From Collybiopsis luxurians FD-317 M1 (Eukaryota > Basidiomycota > Agaricomycetes > Agaricales > Omphalotaceae): a stretch of 64,000 bases of DNA. Positions 11,685 to 23,848 of this stretch are shown here, in pieces. Below the pieces are notes generated by a model. That model did not search any database and was not told where the DNA came from. It saw only the letters and a program-made list of their open reading frames with translations. The DNA lies in NCBI GenBank assembly GCA_000827265.1, contig KN834775.1, positions 175,230 to 239,229 on the forward strand. Reading direction: 5' to 3'. How positions within the stretch are numbered: position 1 is the first letter of the stretch; every line of letters starts with the position of its first letter. A program made the position numbers and the translations under genes.

Positions 11685-12283
11685 GCTCAGCAGAAAGCTT
11701 TGGAAAGATCCCCATTGGATCAGCTTAAAGAGGAGACGCACCCGGAGATTATCTGCGAAACAAAGCGTCGAGTCGTTGTCGAGTCGCGCGACGTTTGACT
11801 TACCATGTTGCTCTGGGTTGGGAATGAAGTTCTCTGATTTCGTCCACGAGTGTAGCGTATAGGCGCCATTGTTAATCGCTTGATCTTCTGGTATGAAGGG
11901 AGAGGGTGCGGGGAAAAGATAGAAGCTGTAAATTCTGGAGCATTGAAGAAAAGGCGATAAAAGGCGCTCAGTTAAACAGATAACCGCTCAGCTTCTTCCG
12001 GAAGAGTATGTCCAAATCCTGAACTTAATAACGAGATCCCAACAGTGTCCATTTTCCAAGATGCGTAAACTTACGAGTATGCAGAATATGTAATCTAGAG
12101 ATGCAAACATGATACCAACATGCAATGCGATAATGTCTATGATAAGTAACAGAAATACATATAAGTAGGACCATGAAGGGTGACATAAAACGAATGGATA
12201 GTGAAGAGACTGACAGAATGGTGAATTATGTGACGGAAAAAGATGTATAGGCACTGAAAAGAAAGAAAATGAGTGGAAAACTG

Positions 12284-14370
12284 TTACCAGTTCCAGTCGT
12301 CATCGTCATCCTCTTGTATAGCCCCTGGCGCCGTGGAAGACTCGGTCCGAGCTGTGTTCGTCTTCGGTATTCTCACTCCAACCGACCTAGCCTCAGAAGT
12401 AATGTTATTCTTCATAGGAGACTTGGGTTGAGGTTCAATCGTGGACGAGGATGTTGACTTGGTAGGCGAAAGAACAGCGGGCTCTAACAACGGTGCAAAA
12501 ACTCCCCCAGACTCTTCAGGCGGGATATCTTCATCCAACAATGAAGACGAGGAAGGAGAGGCCGAAAGCCGATTGCTTCCATTCGGAGGTGCCAATTCGG
12601 CTCCGGAAGTTGGTGGCGGCGATACCAGAGCCTGAATTATTGATTGAGGGTTCAAGGATTGTGATATGGATTGTGAAACGTCCGAAAGGAGCAGGGATGC
12701 TCGCTTCTGGTTTTTGGATATCCTGTAAAGAGAGAGGAATGTGAATAGACTATAAAACAAGAGCAACGATGCACTCACGTATCTTCCCAACGCTTTCCAA
12801 CCATACTTCCTACCCATGATATCCCATTGTCGCCACCAGCACCATTCTTAGACCCTCTAGTCGGTAACGACACACGCTTATCTAAATTCCCTTCTCGGCC
12901 TCCATTACTCAACCCCAACCCAGAGTTCACTGTTATAGAGTCCACCGGCGAAGTCAAACCCATACCCCAGTCTACAAGTGAAGTAGAAAGAGACTCTGAC
13001 GTGTTCGTGTCCGACTCGGCGTATCCAGTGGACTCTTCTGACGCAGAGACACCAGTCGCCTCATCCGTAAATGTCCGAGATTTGCGTCTGGACCGAATAT
13101 TCGCTCCGGTTTCATTCTGACCCCCACTTGCACTTTTGAACGGCGTCGCGGTGCGTGGTGGATCCTCAAAGGCAAAAGCTCTGGTAGGAGATACGAGAGG
13201 GGTTGCGCCGGTGTCTGATACGATCTCGATGTTACTCGGTCTATTTTTCCGCGACTTCCTCTTCGATGTCTGATCTTCATCCTCCTCCTCCGAGATAGAA
13301 GTCCTGAACGAGCTTTGAGAAGACTGGGAGAGCCGGGTGCTGGATGTAGCATAAGTAGAGGTGGACGACGAACTAGGTGAAGGGGCGTGGGTGAGTGCTC
13401 TACGGTTGCCGTTCTCATTTGCACCAGCAACGGCGTCAAAGAGCCTGCCTACACCTTGTTGCACACTTTCGCGAATGCCCTTCATTCCTCCCAGAGCTTC
13501 AAGCATGGCTGCACCACCTGCACCTTGAGCTTGAGCGCTAAGACCGTCAAGATAGGAAAGGGACGCGGCTGAGTATATGGAAGCAGAAGGGGGATGCGTT
13601 GAGTTGCTAAGGGCTAGGGAATCAGACGGGGGGGCAGAATGGGGTGGTAGGGATCCAGACTGGCTTTGAGATTTCTCAAAGCCGCGAGACACAATTCGTT
13701 CCCATTTCTTCTTCACTGCAAGTATTCAAAGTCAAAAATCCCAATACCAAACCATGTAACGTACATTGTAACAACTCGGCTTCATGGGCAGCCAGCTGTG
13801 TCCGCAGCTCCAAGCATTTCGATTCTTTTTGAGCAATAAAATGCAAGAGCTCTGCATGCCTAACGCATAGTTAGTTAATCGACGTTCCAACTTCTGAATC
13901 AACTAAACATACTTTTCAACCAAAGTTAGCGGTGGCCGCCCTTTTTCTTCGTTGAGTAAGGATCCGGTACTGTTCCTGTTTCCTCTCAACCCGGTTGTTG
14001 TAGGAGTTGAAGGGCCCGTTCTACTGGCGTAGGGACTTCTCTCGCTTCTCAAATCAACATTTCTGGACACTCTAGAACCTACGGAAGCGCTACGGCTCAG
14101 GTTAGCCCTAAAACTTGATTCAGGACTAGGAGAATCTGGTGTTAATATTGGCGAAGCAGCATGCCGTGGACTAAAAAGAGCAGGCGAGGCAGGGTGATCT
14201 CTGGCAGGAGGATTGTAAGAGATAGACGACGACTGACGCCGCGGATTTGACCGAAAACTTGGATTTCTCTTTGGTCCAGCTGAATTAGGCGTTATTGGGG
14301 AGGAGGAAGTAATAGTAGGTGATTCTGCGGATAAAGCTAGTCGTAAAGGTCGTGGGCCTGAAGTTGTCAT
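12284..14370 (-). CDS. Serine-rich coiled-coil protein, DUF4048-like
   Basis: Four exons (14370-13913, 13859-13765, 13715-12779, 12722-12284) give 642 aa. The N-terminal 150 residues are Ser/Pro/Arg-rich. A short helical segment across exons 2-3 (HAELLHFIAQKESKCLELRT, then HEAELLQLKKKWERIV) looks like a coiled coil and is the most conserved-looking part. The remainder is Ser/Thr-rich with an acidic run (SEEEDEDQ), an Arg/Lys-rich patch, and an acidic-tryptophan tail DDDDDWNW. The layout resembles fungal DUF4048 proteins, but that assignment is from memory of general architecture and is tentative. Function unknown. Confidence 0.7.
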
Positions 14371-14632
14371 GGAGGTTGTCAGAAAGCGGGGTATACAATC
14401 ATCAGCGTCCAAAAACAGTACTGATCGCTTGAAATGACTGATGCGCAAATTTGGTAATTGTCGGCTAGTCTCCCTTACAGTAATGCTGTTACCTTTTTTT
14501 GTATTTCGCAAGGTACGGTATATGCAGAGCACAACACATAAAGCAGTAGATAATTCACTAGCAAGCAAGCAAAACAGCACGGTACAAGAAAGAAGAAAAA
14601 AAGTTCAAGAGAGCGCAGGCAGAGCAGGTCGA

Positions 14633-17600
14633 CTAATTATGTCTAATGTGATTCATAAAGGTTTGCCAGGACTCTTCCACCACCATAGGCATCACGACAT
14701 CACCAGATGCATCGAAACTCGGTTGGTAATCCATTTGCTGCTGCTGCATCTGCTGTTGGAAGTATCCGGCTTCTTGGTAGTCATGGTACTGGTACCCCGA
14801 CATGGGATTATAGGCCATTTCTGGATGACCGAAGAACGGGTCACTATACTGTTGCGGCAGAGCAGACTGGGGCGACTGTGCGACCGCACTGGTGGGAGTA
14901 AACACAGTGGAGAACTGGTCGACAGGATACTGTGAGGAGTGTGCATTGTAGTTGGGTGGCTGTTGGTAACCTATAGTCGGCGAATATTGGTGTGAGGTGG
15001 GAGAGGTGGGGGAGGTTTTCAGCAGGGGAACATTCCCCCGCGCGTTTGGCCAGGAAGCTTGTTGGCGTTCTCGCACAGGAGACGAATTGTTGCTGGAAAC
15101 ACGGTCATCAGTCTTGGGGGGCCGTGGTCGCGCAAGCTTTTGCGCTTCCGTCAAGGGATTCTGGGTTACATTTAATGCCTGTCGAGCTTGATCGCGAAGT
15201 TTGCTTATTTCGGCCTACGAAGTAATATTAAGACACTGAACATTCCCAAGGAATACGATAAGCCCACCAGAATCTTGGGACTTCGAGGGTGATCGTGGGC
15301 ATTCAAAAGGTCATACGCAAGCTCTAGATTCGTAAGGGCCGACAGCGCCATAGGGATCTTGGGCTTTGAAGCTATTGCGCCGAGCACGAACTGTGCAAAG
15401 ATATTACTATGTTTCTGATATAGTCATTATAGAATATGCTTACCGAACAAGAAAATATATGATCAAAGAAATAAGAAAAACGCTGCATAATCTTTGGCTG
15501 ATGCCTATATAGGCTCCTCATCAGTCCCACACAGATACAAGCGCTCTCATATATCGTTTGTACGGATTCTCCGTATCGATGGTGTTCGATAGGATTCTCG
15601 GGGTTTTCATTCATGGCCGTGGCAAAGAAGCCCCTTTGAGAGTCTGTGAGTGTCAAGTAGACAGAAGTATCCTTACATTCTGACAAACCTGTGCATGTAA
15701 AATGACGCTAGAGCAAATTATTTGTTAGTGCCGAGACCCAGTTCAACCCCGAACAACATACTAATTTCCTTCAACGCAACCAAGAAATGTCGTGCCACGG
15801 TCAACTCAAGACTAGGAGGATGGACGTCCTGGTTCAACTTGGCACCACCAAAGCCCGGTACTCGGAGACTAGGAGGGACATAGTAGGCGCGCATCTCCTG
15901 ATCTAAGCGCTTCAGCTCGTCATAGCTCAAAGGATGCGCCCCAAAGGCTTTGTTCCAAATCACCCCGAGGCACTCGCTGAAAAACTTGTGTTTCCACGCA
16001 GAGTCTAAACGAAAACAAAGTTTTGTCACTCTCAAGATTCTGTTTCAACTTTGAAAAAGCCACTGACATGTCATTTCAACGTCCCCGTTCGCATCTCTCG
16101 TAGTCTCGAAAGGATGCTTTGTGTCGATATGAGTTAGCACCATGTGTGGTGGTCTGCCATAAGTCAAGCTCTGTGATACGTGTCAGATATGTGGCTGCAG
16201 ACACCGAGGAGAGGGGCATTGCATTACCTGGAGAATGTCATACGAATATACTTCCCAGAAAAGGCTGCGACGGCGATGCGTCTCTTCTGGGGGCAAATTC
16301 CAGTGTGTACCATCGATATCTGGGGGGAAGGTCAGCACCACACACGAGGAATAACGTTCGAAAGACCTACGAAGTCCAGCCTGCGAATGTCAACAAAGGC
16401 GCTGAATCAATCCGTTCGAATGCAGACCCGAAGAGAACTTACGGTTTGAGTAAGTTTAGTTGCTAGTCCCATGATGGACCACCTTGGGTCATGTATATCG
16501 TCCAGTAGCATGTAGAACGATAACAGAACCTGATGTGAGTGCCTAAATGAGAAATCGAAATCCTCATGAGTTACAATCACGTACCAATGCTTGAATCGTG
16601 TTCATCGCAGGGCTGTCCAAAACAGGCTCCAACGAAAGGGCTGCTCTACCTAGGTGATAATACCACTTGGCCTCGGGAGAATGAGCCTGTCCTTCAAGAT
16701 CAAGTAATGCTCCCAATGCAAAAACGAAGAATAAGATGGCCAATTTATGGGAGCCTAACGGGTCCTCAAAAGAATTATCGTCAGCCCGAGGTTCGTACAA
16801 TGGTTGGAAGATCGTTTGCCGGAATTCTATTTCCGATATTGGGTTGTACCTAGAGACTCGCTTCAGGGACGAAGAAGATTTTGGATATAATTTCTGCTTA
16901 CTGCCAAGCGCCATAGCGGTAAAAGTTCTGATAGTGTCGGCGAGCGACGGCAGTCTTGGGAAGGTACTCGACCAGGCGTTGGCGAGTTGAATGGTCTGCG
17001 GGAGGTGCGAAAGGAAAGGCATAAGCCAACCATGGCAAATCAGTCGGCAACGGCCGCTCAAATGGCTGCTTCTGAGATTTCTCTTGATCTATTCCACTTT
17101 CGTTCTGGAAGCGAATTAGAACTCAGCTTCAAAAAGAAATTTTTTTCGGCCGGACGAACCAATAAAAAGTGCTAAAGACTTGTTAGATAAAAGTCATCTC
17201 TAAAATGAACCAAATCTTACCCAAGAAGTTCCACTGCGACCGTAAAACGTGCTTCGTTCTCCGACGTGTCTAGTGCGAAAACGTCAGATTCATTTGACAA
17301 CGACAGATCTATATTCGAGGATGACTCACAAAGACCCCACGCAGGAATTATGCACAACCAATGCCTCATCTGCCCTTTCCTCGTCGTCCTCTTTTTTGAC
17401 AGTGGCAGCATCAGGAGAAAGGCTAGGTTCAGGAGACTCTTCCTTAATGGATCTTTTGATCTGCAGCAAATCGTCGCTTAAGAGCGGATGCGGTTGTGGC
17501 GACACAAGGGCGTGAGACTTGGTCAGTGCCTCTTCAAGTACGTGAGTTCGAGCAGTGAGCTCTTCGATTTTCTCTTGCAGCTCGGCAGTGTTGGCAAGTA

Positions 17601-20134
17601 CGAAGCTGGTAATGGAGCAAAGGTAAACCATGAGTCACCATCGTGGAATATTTGAAATCCAGAATGTTGCCTACCGATTTCCTTTCCCTGTCGTCAAAGA
17701 ACCTGTTAAATATAAAGATAATTCAGTTCTTGAGCAGCGACATGGTCGGTTTGCCTTTTGGGCACCAATCTGGCTTACCATCTGGACATATTGCGGCACA
17801 ACCTAACCGTGAAACAAGTCACAATCAATCAGCAAATCCTTCTAGATAGGAAATATAGGACATAATCTCCATACCTTTCTTGACGCAACCCGTACATGGA
17901 AATGTTCGACTGCACCTGGAATGAATTCACGTTAGTCAGTCCGGATTATATTCTCGGACTTCCTGGTGTTCACATATACTTACTTTAGTTTCAATCTATC
18001 ATTAACCATCGGAGATTCTTAAACAAGGAACATTCTCTTAGGAAAAAAAGCGATATATACCTCCTACACTCAGCACAGGACAGCGCCGCCACCCCACCCC
18101 TTCTCTTCTTTGCACCAGGTTGACTAGGAGGCTTTGGCGCATTACCAGCCGTAGACGCCTTTGCAGCAGAAAGCGGAACTCTCGCGGCAGTTCCGTGTAC
18201 CACGTCGTGCTTTTGCTGCATATGTGCTGAACGGACGACATGTCAGACGAGTAATACAGTGAACGAGGTAGAGTGGATACTTACTGATAAGTAGAGCTTG
18301 CTGTTGAAACTGCTCCCCGCATTTTTGGACCGGACAAGTGAACATTACGAGAACGCGTGCAGCAGTGGCTTCATCGGGCAAAATAGACGAAGGTTTTCTC
18401 GGAACAGGATCGTCAACAGGATCGCAATAAATTGTACCTAGAAGTGAACAAATCAGCGAGGGGTGAACAGAGTGTGTAAGCCTTCGGCGTACCGTTGTCG
18501 ACAACGAATTTCGACTTTGCGCATATCCGCCGAATGAGTTCTTCCTCAGATGGCAATTTTGGATTGCTCTACACATAAATTGGTACTTAGTAATGTCGAT
18601 CAGAATGTCGGTGGAGTAACCGACCTCGTCCCAAATAGAACGCCAATCATCATCATGAGAAATTGCGAAAGAAGGGCCGCTTCCAACAGTACCGGGAGTC
18701 GCGGAGAGGAGCTCGAGCATGAAAGCATTGATGGTGTCACAAGGATGATAAGGCTGAAGGATCGGTTAAGTAAGGCAATAAAGTTGCTGGGCGAATAAAA
18801 CGTACTGCAGCATGACCGGGGACATAATCAACCTTCATATTCTCTCCCTCGCTTTGACGAAGGTCTGTGGTACGCTGATGTCCACCAGAGAGAGCTGAGG
18901 TATCCCAAGAATTCCCCGGAATTGAGCCGTCTTTCGATGTAGAAGCCGTTGAGGTGACGTGCTTGCCAGTGTCGCTCCCGACGACGGATTCTACCCGATG
19001 AGCAGATTCTTTCCCTTTAGCGCGTTGCCGCTTATTTATCTTAAAACCTCGGAGGAAAATATTCTGATTTACAGGTCTATCTGCCGCAAGAGGATCGAAT
19101 CTAGGTCCTGAACGCGATTCAGCGTAGTGGTGTCTTGACCACGAATGTGCATGCGACCGATCATCAATATTAAACCTGAGTCTGAATTCTTGGTCTTGCA
19201 CGTTTAAAAAGGAAGCGACACCAAAGGAAGAAGACCTGTCGGAACCAGTGATTATGTAAAGGGACAAATCTTCGCTTTCTCGGCCTCGAGCCTCTTCGAC
19301 GTAAGTGAACCAGCGATGGGCATTTCGAGTGGCGTACTGACGGAAGATTTTCTTGTTTTCGAGGTCAATCCGAGTGCTGCCGTCTGGCAGCATTAGTATA
19401 GCTCCTTCAGGTTGTATGGATGAGAAATCGTAAGCCCTTAATGATCCAAGACTGCATTTGAAAAAAAAAAAAAAAATAAGCTAATAGAATGATTGATGAA
19501 TGATCGAGGACGCACTGAGAGTAAGTCATCCCATCCGACTGTACAAGTTTCTTGGAAATGTGGAGAGTTGGACTAGCGATATGGGCATCGGAATCTAGAA
19601 AAGGATCGATTTCTGACACGTCCGTTTGGCTAAATTCGACAGGCTTGAAATCTTCTGGAACACCACCAGTGTTGACTGGATGGTCTTTAGGATAACAAAT
19701 ATTGAAGAGATAATCAAAGAAACCGTCTGGACGGATGATTCCAACGGAACCAATGGGCAGACCGGTTCTTCGGTATTGCTCGGGCAAACGACGATTTGGT
19801 TCTGGTCTCCAGAGAGGATAACCTTGCTTCGCAGCCAACAAGAGAAGTGAATACCGAGCATTGGGTGGTAAAGAGGGATCGGAGAGAGAAGGAAGGGGAT
19901 GAGGCTGATAGCGAAACGGAAAGCCAATTGGGCGAGTATCTAAAGCTGATTCGATGCGAATGGCTTGAAAAGAGAAAGATGAGCATTGATACGCGTTTAA
20001 AAGACTGTACAAGACACACTAAACGGTGATGGAGGTCCATAATTGTGGTAATAATTTATGTTCTGGTCTCCCGCCACCGCGCTGACTTGACTGGCGCTAA
20101 AACTGAATCCTTGAGCATTTGCTAGGGTCGACAT
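14633..20134 (-). CDS. Fusion-type regulator: basidiomycete 'HDDDW' module + C2H2 finger + Zn2Cys6 + fungal TF domain
   Basis: Twenty-five exons keep one frame from ATG 20134 to TAA 14633, 1363 aa. Residues about 1-500 begin MSTLANAQGFSFSASQ, then contain PLWRPEPN, IGSVGIIRPDGFFDYLFN, LYIITGSDRSSSFGVASF and ISHDDDWRSIWDE, a pattern I associate with uncharacterised Agaricomycete proteins. The next junction (exon 18437-18285 to 18226-18061) builds a perfect C2H2 finger, C506-x4-C-x12-H-x4-H529. A Zn2Cys6 cluster follows at 573-601 (CAECRRLKLKCSRTFPC...), then a coiled coil (AELQEKIEELTARTHVLEEA), FYGRSGTSW, and a fungal-specific TF domain with AGLHIDG and SLFWEVYSYD. The tail is Gln/Pro-rich. 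Small exons include 17995-17984, 17171-17160, 16380-16371 and 15707-15689. It could instead be two genes, the second starting at ATG 18221, but no stop separates them. Confidence 0.75.
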
Positions 20135-20353
20135 CGTATTCAAATAGAGAGTAAAAAATCAAAGGCGCTGTGTCATTGCGGAGGTAGCTGGCTGCTGAGC
20201 TTCGTAATGAGCCAAGTTGAAAGAGAGTTTCAGTAAGCGCCCAATGGAAGAAAGGTCGGATCTGTTGTAAGCAGCTTTGATGGACGACTCATGTGGCTCA
20301 TTTCCATGATGCTTGTCAGAGTCCACTATGTAGAATTTCAGAATCACTATTGA

Positions 20354-21140
20354 CTACAAAATTCTTTTCTTCAGGTACTCCTTTCTCACTGTATACTGCT
20401 CAGGGCTCCCTTCAAATCGTGCCAGACTTTGAAAATCCAGTGGGTTGCACTGCGGGCGGAGCTCTGTCAATGAACTGGAAACGGAAACTCTTTCTCTGAC
20501 CTGGGTATACCGAATACTCTCCCCATCTCTAAAACATCTATGATACGATCCAGCAGGTACGATCACCATCTTACCAGCCTCGAGTCGAATCCTGATCCAT
20601 TTTTCTCCTCCACCTATAAAGTTTCTGTCAATCACACCTGATCCAAAACACCGTCCTACTGACCTCGGATATCAAAGTAGCTACTCCCAGAAACAATGTA
20701 AAATATGCTCTCGTGCGTATGCATTATTCTGCATGGCGGCGTCAATTTACTCGGCATCGAACCATAAAGTGAAAGTCTACTCTTTCCCCTGAATCCCATC
20801 TTCATTCAGTACCTGCAACGAGGTAAGTCATCTTTATCCAACGGGGTTCTGGCCTTCTAGATGGTTCTCAAGATGATCTCCCACCTACCTGCTGTCCCTG
20901 CTGCTCAGGGTACCTCAACGCCCGAGCAACCAGTTGCATCTGAAACTGATAATCATTGGAGGGATGGACAAGTTTGCGGATTTCGTATCCCAGAGTCTTT
21001 AACTCGTCTACGTTGGCGTCGTCAATTTCCGTTCCATCATCGTAGGGGCTCATCATTTTATCGCCTGCATCGTTCGAGTCTACAACTTCGGAAGTAGTCT
21101 CGTTCTCGTGACGAGGAGAGAAGGAATACGATCTAGCCAT
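20354..21140 (-). CDS. Acireductone dioxygenase-like cupin, metal site altered
   Basis: Five exons: 21140-20889, 20812-20781, 20728-20664, 20613-20501 and 20461-20354; 189 aa, the usual ARD size. Family features are VLNEDGIQGK, IVSGSSYFDIR, EKWIRIRLEAGKMVIVPAGS followed by YH, and RKEYLK near the end. ARD acts in the methionine salvage pathway and binds a metal through H-x-H, E and H. Here the first motif reads H98-T-H100-E-S-I-F: two residues shorter than the usual H-x-H-x3-E-I-R, with Ser at the Glu position. The last ligand (H141) is kept. It may be a diverged, inactive or differently working paralog. The gene lies next to the repeat island. Confidence 0.75.
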
Positions 21141-21683
21141 AGAATTGAGGAGTAAACGGTTCGGGTGAGTCCCGCTTCGTTCGTTCACTCTTTATACTCT
21201 GAAAAAAATTGCTAAAAAGAACTCAACTTTCAACTATCTCATTTCGCATTTTGCCAGCATCGATGGCCTGTGTCAACCAACCTTTATCTCTCATTGAATG
21301 GCATTCATGGCGAAGAGCTAGCGAGGAACTCACGACCATAGCGGTAGCTTCATTGACAGGTTCGTGTTGGACACGATATCAAAGTATTAAGGACACAATG
21401 TGTTTTTGTACCGAGTCTCCTTCAAGTTCCGAAAAAGTTCGATGCCGAAGAATGTGCTGAATGGGGAAAAGGCTTATACCCTCTCAGTTTATGACCTGTC
21501 TTCATGGTGACCGGCCGACCGAACATTGCTTGCCTCTTGAGGATGGACTGCTGCATTAGGACGTTTAGACCTCGATGACTTCTTTCTTTACGGCAAATGG
21601 CGACAGCTTTTGGGCAAGGTCGACTTCGCAGCTCCGAGTCCATGGGCAAGCTACGCCAAGTTCTTCTGCTGACGTAGTATTTG
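21141..21683. other. intergenic before the first long repeat
   Basis: Upstream side of the ARD-like gene and left flank of the repeat island. Open frames here (for example 21422-21778 minus) run into the repeat and show no family resemblance. Confidence 0.4.
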
Positions 21684-22405
21684 AATAGTATCAACTGCAT
21701 CCGAGGGCCACAAGGTCCCTCGAGCGCGCTTCTTCTCGCCCAATTCGCAAGTTCGGTCAAAGCAAGGTTTATCAACACCGAATATAGAAAAAAAAAATTT
21801 TCATCGTGTTATTCTCTCACGGTCAATCGTTCCTCTCATTGTCATTCTCAAGTTGAGCAGGGCAGAGTGCACGCTGCTCCTGCAACACATACTAGCTTTT
21901 GCTTCCAAATGGACAAAAGAACTGGTAAACTACGATGCGCGACTGGATAGCTAGACACGCAACGAGTCCGCAATGCCCTGCACCTTTCCGCGGTCCTGAA
22001 CCCATTTCCATACAGTGCCTGGTAGCTTTAGAGATTTCATTTTTCTCGTAAAAATGTGGACTTGTTCAGGCGGAACTGTGAACCAGACATGCATCTGAAC
22101 CTGCAGATTTGATACCTTTACGATCAGGATGGCGCCGCTGCGCGACTGAAGAGCTAGAGACGTAACGGGTCAGCAACGCCCTGCAGATTTAACATCTTTC
22201 TGCGATCCTTTATACATTGCTATACTGTTTCTATAACTCGAGAGATTTCATCTAATGTGAACCTGTTCGGGTACCTGCTGGCAGCTGTACTCTTTACCTC
22301 TTTTCGGCCACATCGACATCGAATGTTGTTACTGCGGAGCCCATCGCTTTAAACAAACACTTGAAGTGTTCGTTGTTGTTATCGTGATCCAGGTTGCCAG
22401 CTGTA
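21684..22405 (+). repeat. Long direct repeat, copy 1 (~722 bp)
   Basis: Nearly identical, base by base, to 24992-25712, starting AATAGTATCAACTGCAT and ending TTGCCAGCTGTA. Only scattered substitutions and short indels separate the copies, and weaker similarity continues about 20 bp further (CAGATAGATT...GGG). Ends are not TG...CA, so a standard LTR is not shown. No protein domain is seen inside. Confidence 0.9.
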
Positions 22406-22512
22406 CTTAAAACAGATAGATTTGGGAGAAATGATTGGTATGACGCCCGAACCAGTTAGCCACGTGAATGGACAGGTGGTAATATCGTAATCCCATTCAC
22501 ATTCCAGGGGGC

Positions 22513-22838
22513 TGCCAGTATTGCAGTCGCTAAAATCCTAAAATCAGCAGGTACAAGGGTACCCGTGGAAATATCCGTGTTTAGCACCCCGTCTGTATGC
22601 AGCGCCAAAAGCTGCCGTAACGAGTGATGACCTTTATTTGACCTATATGCAAATTATGTGAACTGTGATGCTGATAATGGTGTACCACCAGCAGCTTATA
22701 TGAGAGTTGTCATTAAGTATAGACAAAGAGGTATGTTTTGACCAATTCTCGACACATGGTAAGGTCGCCCAAAAGAGTTATTCCCACGGATACCCTTGTA
22801 CCTGCTGATTTTAGCGACTGCAATACTGGCACCCCTGT
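22513..22838. repeat. Inverted-repeat pair (~55-bp arms)
   Basis: Arm 1 (22513-22568) and arm 2 (22782-22838) are reverse complements: both contain CAGTATTGCAGTCGCTAAAA and its continuation AGCAGGTACAAGGGTA. Arm 1 has an extra CTAAAATC octamer. They enclose about 210 bp. Arm 2 ends roughly 20 bp before ATG 22859. It could be a short non-autonomous DNA element or a local inverted duplication. Confidence 0.85.
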
Positions 22839-22858
22839 CACATTCCCACTTCATTAGC

Positions 22859-23678
22859 ATGCCTCGAGCGACCACCAAGGTCGCGCCTGAACCTGCTAGG
22901 TCTCGTTTCAGAGTTCAAGCGGCCTCTCCGAGCAGTAGATATCAGCCCGCCAGCAATAGACCTCCTCCCTCAACGAAAATCAATTTTCCACCTTCTACAC
23001 GGCCTCGCATCCAGCACCCCAGAAACGCCCTGGAGGCTGCTTTGTTGAAGCTGCCCCCCTCAGTGATTATACCCGACACTTATTTTCCCACAGATGCGGA
23101 GATTGACGAGGAAAGTCTAGCCTTAGGCTACACGAGAGACCAGCTCGTCGAAGGTCGGAAAGCATTTCACGAGCGCTGGGATACCATGTTTGCGAACGCT
23201 GGCCGCAATACTGTCGATATGCTAGGTGTAAGTCATTGGAACAGATTTTCATTACATTTGCATTAACATGATTTTCCAGTTCAAACCGCAGCCAGGTGAA
23301 GAAGTGCAACTTGTGGCAATCCCTGGCACCCGATATTCGGTGCGCTTTTGGGACGGTGGCCTCTACAACCAAGGCCAGTGCTGCCTGGACTTCTTCGATC
23401 CAACTGCCAAACAGGCTGTGAATTCTCCTCGTGGCTGGAAGTTATATCCTGCACCACGCCCCGGAGTCTTTCCTCTCAATGATTCTCACTCGGCCCTTGT
23501 CTCTTGGGAAGAATCATGGGGTATTCAGACGGAAAATATTCCTGCGGGTGAGGAGCGATTTAGTATTTTTCAAGGGTCTTGGTGTGCTCTAGCACGTCCA
23601 GGCGAAGAACCATTTTGGTTTGCTGTTCCTCTTCGTCATCCACCGAATTTCCCTCAGCCGACCACTCTGCGCATGTAA
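22859..23678 (+). CDS. Unrecognised protein, between the long repeats
   Basis: Two exons (22859-23227 and 23280-23678; donor GTAAGT, acceptor TTTTCCAG) give 255 aa. The first 60 residues are Pro/Ser/Arg-rich. The rest looks folded, with WDTMFANAG, VAIPGTRYSVRFWDGGLYNQ, QGSWCALARPGEEPFWFAVP and many aromatic residues. I recognise no family, catalytic motif or transmembrane segment. The ATG lies just beside an inverted-repeat arm and the gene sits between two 720-bp direct repeats, so it may be part of a mobile or duplicated segment. An in-frame TTG upstream (22796) would add a hydrophobic stretch, but the ATG is preferred. Confidence 0.6.
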
Positions 23679-23848
23679 TCAGTTTCATTACTACTTTTTC
23701 CTTTTTGCAGATATCTCAATACAATGCTGGGTCAATGGCTGTACTTATATGAACTTGAGGCTATAGTGGGCTAAGTGCAGTCGTGCTCTTCGCCTTGTCC
23801 TCCCTTAGAGTACTTCGAACTCATGATCAATTCATCTGTCCACGCAGT

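Noticed and set aside
18061..18221. Separate Zn2Cys6 gene starting at ATG 18221
   Set aside because: The ATG is internal to an exon whose acceptor at 18227-18228 joins in phase to the upstream gene and completes a canonical C2H2 finger. Kept as an alternative only.
18142..18285. Upstream gene ending at TAA 18142 by reading through
   Set aside because: Readthrough needs retention of a GTAAGT...TTCAG intron and destroys the finger.
20729..20780. Frameshift in the ARD-like gene after GKE
   Set aside because: A GT..AG intron (20729-20780) restores frame.
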